64,000 bases of DNA from Crotalaria pallida (lineage: Eukaryota; Streptophyta; Magnoliopsida; Fabales; Fabaceae), in assembly GCA_037953625.1 (NCBI GenBank), contig CM075651.1:133204501-133268500 (forward strand), in the 5' to 3' direction. Below the pieces are notes generated by a model. The model ran no database searches and was not told the DNA's origin. It saw nothing but the letters and a program-made list of their open reading frames with translations. A program made the translations under genes and the position numbers. Shown here one piece after another: positions 56,018-64,000 of the stretch. Position 1 is the stretch's first letter, and each line of letters begins with the position of its first letter.

Positions 56018-59000
56018 ATGTTGAAACAGAAAACTGAAATGGGAGATTCCATGCTAGTCTTCTTGGCATATGTACTGGTTTGTTCATTACTCCAAAGGGT
56101 GTTGTCACATGGAGATCAGCCTCTGTCAAAAGTTGCTGTTCATAAGGCTACATTTTCCCTTCTTGACCTTGCTCACATCAAAGCATCTCCACCACTTCTT
56201 GGGCTACAAGTAAGTTTCAAACAGTGTTGTGTAGTTGAAGTTCATCACTGGTGTAATTTGTATGTTCCCTTGATGATCAGCTAATCTTTTTGCTTCTGGA
56301 TTATTTTTCTACTTACCATCTTGCACACTTTTTACTACTGATGCAAATTTTAATGAATTGTTTTATAGGCTCAAACTGCTGAATGGGTAACCTTGGAGTA
56401 TAATTCTCCAATTCCAACAATTGATGATTGGATTGGTGTATTCTCTCCCGCAAATTTCAGGTTAAATTCAGAAGATAGTACATACCCAAGTTTTCCTTGA
56501 TAAAAAGTGTGCCACCAATTTTGTCACTCGGAAATGAGAAATTCGATGTTGTTGCCTAAGAATCCTAAATGAAGATAGTCCCTAGTCAGGTCTAATGTGT
56601 CCCCAAAATTTGTTCTGAAAAGGACTAAATTGACACCATTTGAGACTTTTGAGGATCAAGTTGCGAATTTTCATGACTTTTAATTTATCAGGGACTAAAT
56701 TGTGCATATCTAAAGTATAGCATGAAAACCGGCTGCACAATATAGAGCCTTTAAAACTTATTTGCAATGTCTTAATTAGAGCCTTTAAAAATTATTTGTA
56801 GTGTCATAATTTTTTTCGCATTCAATCGAACTAGAATTTTTTATTTTGATGTTTTGTGAATTTCAGTGCTTCCACATGTCCAGCAGAAAACCGCAGGGTT
56901 TATCCACCGCTACTTTGTTCTGCTCCCATAAAGGTACATGCAGATGTAACATATACTATATATATTCTTGTAATGAAAGAATGAAAGCGATAATCTTTAA
57001 CCATGTTTCCTCCTTTATGTAGTATCAATATGCAACTTACTCAAATCCTCAGTATAATGTAACTGGAAAAGGGATTCTGAAGCTTCAACTGATTAATCAG
57101 AGATCAGATTTCTCGTTTGCACTGTTTTCTGGTGGCTTGTCAAATGTAAGCCCATTTTTATTCTGAATTTGCATTTCCAAAGTGGCTGTTAATATTCTAT
57201 CACAAACAAAATTGTGTTTCCAAGTGGCTGTTACTTTACATCTTACTTTGAGCTTGATAAGTATAATTTTCAAATACTGGCATGGTTTCATTCATTTGTT
57301 GCCATGTGTTCAATTGCATTTCATCACATTGAGTTAATTTCCATGCGTTCCATTATTATATCACTGAGTTATGGATAACTGATGTTTCTTTCTCTGGCTC
57401 CAGTCCATGGTATTCATAGAGCAAGAACTAAATATATGTACACATATACAAGTCATGTTCACAAATCACATACATTAACGCAACCTCACTGATTCGCCAC
57501 ATTGACCACCTTTGAACTCTAGTGTGATGGATGATAGTGACATACATTTCTTTGGATTTTGGTATTTTAGACAATCATTGTCTAATCAGTAATTTGGATG
57601 ATATTGTCCAATGCTACAAATTCAGTATGATATGATGCCCCTCTGAAACTTCTTATTTATTCATTGATCATGAATCATGATATATATAGCTAAATGCAAT
57701 CTCTTATTCTTTATTGCATGATAGCCAAAGGTAGTGGCAATATCGAATAAAATATCTTTCGCAAATCCAAATGCACCAGTTTATCCTCGCCTGGCACTAG
57801 GAAAGCTATGGAATGAGGTACGTTTAATTTCTTCTATCTTAGACTGCGAAAACACTCACACCAATTATTATGACATGACAAGGTATGTGAAGAAAGAAAG
57901 CATTCAACATTGTTATTATCTCTTTTAGTTATTATTTTTATGCCTTTCCATTACTTTTTTTTTCCTTTAAATGCTTCTTTCATTTTATCAGAGTTAAATT
58001 GTGTCTCCTTTATCTTAAAATCAGATGACTGTGACATGGACAAGTGGATATGGGATCGATGAAGCTGAACCTTTGGTTCAATGGGGTCCAAAAGGAGGGG
58101 ATCATATACATTCACCTGCTGTAACACTGACTTTCACTCGGGACAGCTTGTGTGGTAAGCATGCTCTTACCTTTAAATTTACACAGTTCAGGCATAATAT
58201 ATCTTATAAAGGGAACTTCTGCATTAAGGAGTTGATAACTTGATATTCAGGATTTTAAAGTGACAGTGTTAGCATAAGAATTACACTTTTAAGAGATTAG
58301 CTAGTCTCAGGTATGAGAATATTCATGGTAAAACTTAAAAAAATAAAATTTGAGAATGATAGTTTTTGTAAGTTGTTTCAAAGGTAGAAAAGTACAGGAG
58401 CTTTATAGATTTGAAAATTCTTAATTTCACTGTTTGCTGATAAAATTCTGAAATTGGCATAAAGAAACTTGGAATTTTCCAGTTTCTTTTGTGGCCATGA
58501 GCCTGACTTATGTTTCAGTACACAACAATTTTTTAAGAGTGCCCATATTGAACTAAAACTAATCTTTTGCACCTTAGTGAAAATTCATGTAATAATACCC
58601 TTCAACACAACAAGCATTACAGAAAGGGCAACACAACAAATTTTGTCGTTTCCACTTGCGCTTCTTTTAAGTCTTCGGTTGTGTCTGGAATTCCAAATTC
58701 ATGTCAAACATACTTAAGCACAGCCCCTTCATTTAAGTCTCTATGCTTCAGAGCCTTCAATAAATTAAGCTTTTGTTTATGGAAAGTTGTACTGTCAATG
58801 CTACTCGTCAAACACTTGCATTATCAATTTATGAACAGGTGCACCAGCAAGAACAGTGGGATGGCGTGATCCTGGATTTATACACACCAGTTATCTGAAA
58901 GAACTCTGGCCCAATAGAATGTACATTATTTCTAGTTTATATAGGCCTAGTTAATGCACTTTCTACTATTCTGTTTCCACTTCAAAGTCTATGCCAACAA

Positions 59001-61598
59001 CACTACACAAATCTTGCATTCTGGTTTTTCTTTTCACTTTCTTTATCATAAATTACTTTTTCATTTTTGTGAGAACTTCATTATGAAACCAACACTTATT
59101 TCTCAGGTATCGTCATATAGTTCTAGTATGGGCCAACCCCACCTAGTGAGAAAAAGGCTGAAATAATGTTATTTGTTGTATTGTCATCTACGAGATATCA
59201 TCTAGACCTTCACAATCACAACAGTTTCAAAACATTCATAATTTTTTCATTTGGCTTCCAAACTAGAATAAAGGCTGTTGTGTTGTGTCATATTTTTTAT
59301 TTAAAATTTGAGAGATTGTTGTAATGCAGATATAATTTCATTGTGCTTTATGTGGATTATGCAGATATGAATACAAGATAGGACACAAATTAAACAATGG
59401 TACATATATTTGGAGTCAAAACTATCAATTTAAAGCAGCTCCTTTTCCTGGGCAGAAGTCTTTACAACGTGTAGTCATATTTGGTGACATGGGGAAGGTT
59501 TGAACTGCACTCAAAAAGTATGTTGGAAAATAATTGTATGGAATCTGTCGTGTTTCTCTCTAACATTGGCCACAGAGTCTTGATCCCTACATATGCCGAT
59601 AATTTGGTATCTAAAATTATGATAGGCTTAGACTCAAAGCGTAATGCATCTTTTATCTTGCTTAACCTCTTTTAAATATTAATTTGTTGCATCAAACCAA
59701 ATGATTTTCTGTATCAAAAAAGAGAGGATATTCTGTGGGATGCTTATAGATAAGACCTATCTTTCTCTTTCATTAAGATGTTGCATAGGTTGAAGTGTCA
59801 ACAAGCTGTATATTAAGATTTTAATTGCTGACTTCTGCTTTTGTTTTAATACGCCTGTGATATCTGGTCCTCAAAGTGAACCTCAATCCTTCTATAATGC
59901 CATTCTGAGAGTTTGATATGTATTTCGCTATGCAGGATGAAGTTGATGGTTCCAATGAGTACAACAATTTTCAGCGCGGCTCACTGAACACTACCAAGCA
60001 GCTTATCCGGGACTTAGAAAATATTGACGTAGTTTTCCATATTGGAGATATAAGTTATGCAAATGGATACCTTTCTCAGTGGGATCAATTTACAGCACAG
60101 GTGGAGCCAATTGCATCAGCAGTACCTTACATGATTGCAAGGTCATGCCCCAAAAGTTAGTAAAAGAAACACTTGTTTTCTGTGAAATCTTATGCTGATG
60201 TTGGTGTTCTGTCCATACAGTGGGAACCATGAGCGAGACTGGCCTGGGACAGGGTCCTTTTATCAGAACATGGATTCCGGTGGAGAATGTGGTGTATTAG
60301 CAGAGAATATGTTCTACGTCCCTGCTTCGAACAGGGCTAAGTTCTGGTATGACACTATTGCAGCTTGTAATTCCATCCAAATTTTAATTAACCAATTCTT
60401 TTAGTAACTCTCCTTTAAGAAAGTTGTCTTGTGTAGGTTTTAAATATTAGCTATGATTTGAGAACAATCAAATGTATTAGTAGAAAAACTAATTCATACA
60501 GCAGATATGATATCGAGGTCAGTGATTCTTAATAAAAGAGAAGATACAATAATAAATAATGATTTCACTAAAAGAACGAGTGATAGCGAAAATTAACGAG
60601 AGGTGGTTTCGCTATGTGCATCGTAATGATAAAATTCACTTACAAAGAAGCACAAGACAAAATATAAAAGTATAAAACATCAAGTTGGAAAACAAAGATA
60701 CCTTAATGACATTTAGTAAACAGCTATACAAAACTTTTGGAAAACAAAGATACCTTAATGACATTTACGTGAGAATTCTCAGCAAACTTTGTTATGTATT
60801 TGGAACAGGTTTCATTTCTTTACTCTTTTACCAGGTATTCAAGTGACTATGGCATGTTCCGCTTCTGTATTGCTGACACTGAACATGATTGGAGAGAGGG
60901 AACAGAACAATACAAGTTCCTTGAGCATTGTCTAGCATCACTTGACAGACAAAAACAACCATGGCTAATTTTCCTTGCACATCGGGTACTCGGCTACTCT
61001 TCTTGTACCTGTTATGACGAAATCTGTTATGCAGAAGAGGGATCATTTGCCGAGCCTATGGGGAAAGAGAGCCTTCAAAAGCTCTGGCAGAAATACAAGG
61101 TTGACATAGCCATCTATGGCCACGTGCACAATTATGAGAGGACATGCCCCATATATCAGGTTTCTTCAACCTTGTGTGCTTCAACCATACTTCTTGTGGA
61201 TACAAAAGATCCTTCTTAAAAAAATGAATTTGCTAGTGTGAATATGCATATTCTCTCTATTAACATATACTCGTCTTTACATATTGCAACAGAATATCTG
61301 CACTAATGAAGAGAAACACCACTACAAGGGACCATTAAATGGGACCATACATATCGTTGCCGGTGGTGCTGGGGCATACCTTTCAACATTCACTTCCCTC
61401 AAAACCGCGTGGAGTATCTTTAGAGATGAGGATTTCGGGTTTGTAAAGCTAACTGCATTTGATCATTCAAATCTGTTGTTTGAGTACAAGAAGAGCAGAG
61501 ATGGGAAGGTTTATGACTCATTCAAAATATCACGGGATTATAGAGATATCTTGGCCTGCACCATAGATAGTTGCCCAAGTACATCATTGGCATCTTGA
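56018..61598 (+). CDS. PAP27: Purple acid phosphatase, PAP27-like
   Basis: A secreted binuclear metallophosphoesterase that hydrolyses phosphate esters at acid pH. Twelve exons: 56018-56209, 56369-56460, 56867-56933, 57023-57145, 57725-57817, 58025-58154, 58839-58920, 59365-59497, 59936-60141, 60221-60346, 60835-61159, 61293-61598; 1875 bp, 624 aa, the size of large plant PAPs. A signal peptide (LVFLAYVLVCSLLQRVLSHG) follows the start; MGDSMLV at 56042 is an alternative start. The N-terminal fibronectin-like domain (AEWVTLEYNSP..., MTVTWTSGYG) precedes the catalytic domain. All seven metal ligands are present: D301 (FGDMGK), D342 and Y345 (GDISYANGY), N375 (GNHERDWPGTGSF), H464 (AHRVLG), H511 and H513 (GHVHNYE). 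The enzyme should be active. Assignment to PAP27 over PAP1 or PAP24 rests on overall similarity recalled from memory. Confidence 0.95.
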
Positions 61599-62093
61599 TT
61601 GATGAAAAGGACAAAGCTTCAATGCATGCATAAGCTATATGCCGTGTTGTAAATGTTGAAGAAGCTGGTAGATTATCTTCCATAAAATAGATAGATGTGT
61701 ACAAGGCAGCAAGCCCTGTCACCTTGAACCTAAGACCAGTTTGGCTTTGCTATAATATGTAGTTACAGCTGTTGAAGTTTATGCTGGAAGCACATTCTTG
61801 TACCTAAAATAATATAGGAAGGAGAAACTCATTCCCCAACATGTCCCTTTCTCATGTAGAACATAAACAATGATTTGGTAGAAAATGATGCAGAGCTTCT
61901 GTTCAAGCTATTTTAAAAGGATGCAGAGACAACATAAGCATCATTATACACATACAAATTCCAAAAAACCATTACTAGGATCTCTATCTCCTAAACCCTG
62001 ATAGGAAAAACCCAAGGAAAAAATCCTAAGCTATAGCAAATCCTAGAAATCATACCCATCGGTTCCCAACCCTTTCTACAATATTAACAAATA
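61599..62093. other. 3' region of the PAP27-like gene
   Basis: Probable 3' UTR and downstream intergenic DNA. No gene was seen. Confidence 0.45.
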
Positions 62094-62494
62094 CTCCATC
62101 GGTCCCTAATTATAAGGTTCTCTTGGGTAAAAAAATTTGGTCCTAAATATAAAACTCTTGTAATTTTTTCTAAAATTACTCTTACATCTAATCATTGTGG
62201 TCTAAGTTTTTGTGAGAAGAAATAAATAAAATTGTATTAGAATATGAAATGGAACTTGTTTAATGGAGCTTATTTAATGTTGTAAATGACTTGGAAATTG
62301 ATTCACTGCATTAAATATAGATAATATTGTATCTATGAATTAAATTAATTATTGAGAAATGAAAAAATTTATTATGTTCTAATAATTGGTAGAGTGGTAT
62401 TTTTGGAAGAACATATCAATTTTAATATAGAATTCAACAACATTGGTGGACGTAAAAATGCCCAAAAGGGCCTTATAATTAGGGACGGAAGGAG
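62094..62494. mobile_element. Stowaway-type MITE (401 bp), family E
   Basis: Ends CTCCATCGGTCCCTAATTAT and, reverse-complemented, CTCCTTCCGTCCCTAATTAT, flanked by TA (62092-62093, 62495-62496). Confidence 0.92.
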
Positions 62495-62734
62495 TACAAA
62501 TTAAAAAAGTCATTTAAGGCATTCTATAGAGATCCAGCCAACCACCAAATGTGAAACTTATCATTAAAAGCCTTACTCCAAAGCCACACTTGATGTAGTC
62601 CAAAAAATTCACCCTAAGTTCTCTATGTTGAAAATAATGTCATCTTTTGACCCAAATTAGCCAAAAAAAAACATGAGAGGCCTCTTCCTTATCGGCGCGT
62701 TTGTTTAATGGGATTGGGCGCTTACACAAACTTG

Positions 62735-63571
62735 AGTTTTAGTTCCCAAACCCCTTCACTTTAGCCCCAAACCCCATTTTAATCACGAAAAGTCAAAAAT
62801 GCCCTTCCCTCATCTTACACCTTTACACTCCAAATCCCAAACCCCATTGAACCCCAACAGCAGTCACCTCCTCCTTGAAGCCAACAACAGCCACCTCCCT
62901 ACAACGGCGGCGGCGCGCCACCATGCTACCCACCAGTCGTCGGCGTGCCTCGATTTCGTCTTATCCACCGTTCTCTTCTATGGGTCGTAGTGCGGCAGTG
63001 GCTGGGTCGGTGTTGCTGGTAAAGGTTTGCCGTAGTTTGGTGGTTGGGTTGTGGTGGCTGTCTCTATCGTGGCTGTGTTAAGCGATGGTTGCGGCTGGAT
63101 CGGTGTAGCTGGTAAAGGGGGTGGCGCGGTATGGTGGCGCGCCGCTGCTATTGACGAAGATTCCGACACAGGAGGTTAGACACAATTCCAACGAACCAGT
63201 GTCGGAATTTCAAGAAATTCCGACACGGGGTTCTCGGAAATTTACATAACCCAGAAAAAAAACAAAACAACTACGAAAACCCTAAACACATACCTGACAG
63301 AGAGAGCAGCAGTGGCGTCGTGGGGTGAGCAGCGGCGGTGGTGACTGATCGGCGGCGGCAGGGGGAATGAAGGAGAGAGAGAGACAATGGAAGGGTGAGG
63401 GAGATGAAGAGGTGGCTGTTGTTGGCTTCAAGGAGGAGGTGGCTGCTGTTGGGGTTCAATGGGGTTTGGGGTTTAGAGTGTAAAGGTGGAAGATGAAGGA
63501 AGGGCATTTTTGACTTTTCGCGATTAAAATGGGGTTTGGGGCTAAAGTGAGGGGTTTGGGAACTAAAACTC
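62735..63571. mobile_element. MULE-type element with GC-rich interior (837 bp)
   Basis: Ends GAGTTTTAGTTCCCAAACCC in inverted orientation at both sides, exact 9-bp target duplication CACAAACTT (62726-62734, 63572-63580). Arms of about 170 bp are open on each strand and read inward as related peptides (SQTPLNPNSSHLLLEANNSH versus PQTPLNPNSSHLLLEANNSH). The interior is GC-rich (GGCGGCGGCGCGCC) and includes TTCCGACAC/GTGTCGGAA palindromes at about 63158-63230. It may be a Pack-MULE-like element; no host gene was recognised. Confidence 0.9.
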
Positions 63572-63607
63572 CACAAACTTTACTTGATGGAGTTGCATGG
63601 TTGTGTT

Positions 63608-64000
63608 CAGGCCCGGTCCTAACCTATTCTGGGCCCTAGGGCGAAAAAGAATTTGGGGCCCCTAATTCATCAAAAAAAATATATTAGAAATAAATTAATT
63701 AAAAATGTAGTTTATATACTTATAATCAATTAAAACAATGACAACAAACAATAATAAAACTAGTTATTAAAAAATAAGATTTTAAATATAATAAAAAGTT
63801 ATAAAGTAAGGAGGTAATAAAAAAACTTTTTTTATGTTGGGTTGCAAAAGTAAAGTTCATTACTTCATTTATTTATAAATTAAGTGAGCAAATGAAAAAA
63901 AAAAACAAATTGAAGTTTTATGTTAAAAATCATTAATTATTAAGAGATAAAAAAAAACTTGCAACTATTAATTTTTTTTTCAAAAATAAATATACTATTA
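63608..64000. mobile_element. hAT-type element, left part, cut by window end
   Basis: Begins CAGGCCCGGTCCTAACCTAT followed by GGGCCCTAGGGCGAAAAAG and GGGGCCCC, closely matching the inverted right end of the element at 4177-5156. The preceding 8 bp, GTTGTGTT (63600-63607), would be the target duplication. The other end is outside the window. Confidence 0.75.

Noticed and set aside
62799..63576. Short proline/serine-rich and alanine/arginine-rich proteins
   Set aside because: They fall in the arms and GC-rich centre of a MULE-type element and mirror each other; no evidence of real genes.

Overview
The window is plant nuclear DNA, most likely from a papilionoid legume of the Medicago/Trifolium type. 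That is an inference from AT-rich intergenic DNA, legume-like MITE families and gene content; no species marker was seen. It holds five apparently intact host genes, one dead host gene, one tRNA gene, and dense, repeatedly nested transposable elements (TEs). All gene models were built by hand, joining open frames at splice sites with phase checked at every junction.

Layout. 1-3483: the 3' part of an L1-type LINE with a long open RT/RNase H frame. About 3527-5400: an older LINE relic, broken by a TA microsatellite and by a 980-bp hAT element that carries a Stowaway MITE. 6069-9240: a complete but mutated hAT transposon with its transposase pseudogene. 9249-15067: MITEs, a SINE and a Copia gag relic. 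15445-19095 (+): ureide permease, 7 exons, 401 aa. 19751-22105: a MULE-type MITE and a truncated LINE with target duplication. 22329-25562 (+): chloroplast-type PPR protein like EMB1006, 2 exons, 728 aa. 26261-28305: candidate Helitron. 29090-30740: array of short palindromes, internally duplicated, carrying a Stowaway and a hAT MITE. 31880-37042 (-): RUS3-like DUF647 protein, 15 exons, 437 aa. 39230-39303 (-): tRNA-Asn(GUU). 39453-41468: PPR pseudogene. 41873-42180: stray copy of one purple acid phosphatase exon. 43486-46908 (+): RING-CH protein with a 3 x 31-residue repeat, 330 aa. 47339-55243: SINE plus heavily nested MULE/hAT/Stowaway elements. 56018-61598 (+): purple acid phosphatase like PAP27, 12 exons, 624 aa. 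62094-64000: Stowaway, a MULE-type element, and the start of a hAT element related to the one at 4177.

The host genes do not form a pathway: they are a ureide/nucleobase transporter, an organelle RNA-binding protein, a RUS protein, a probable membrane E3 ligase and a secreted metallophosphatase. The most distinctive content is structural. Many elements have exact 8-bp (hAT) or 9-bp (MULE) target duplications and TA-flanked Stowaway ends, so insertion order can be read. Several otherwise different elements carry arrays of short palindromes such as TTCCGAC/GTCGGAA, CCGCC/GGCGG or TACGTCT/AGACGTA.
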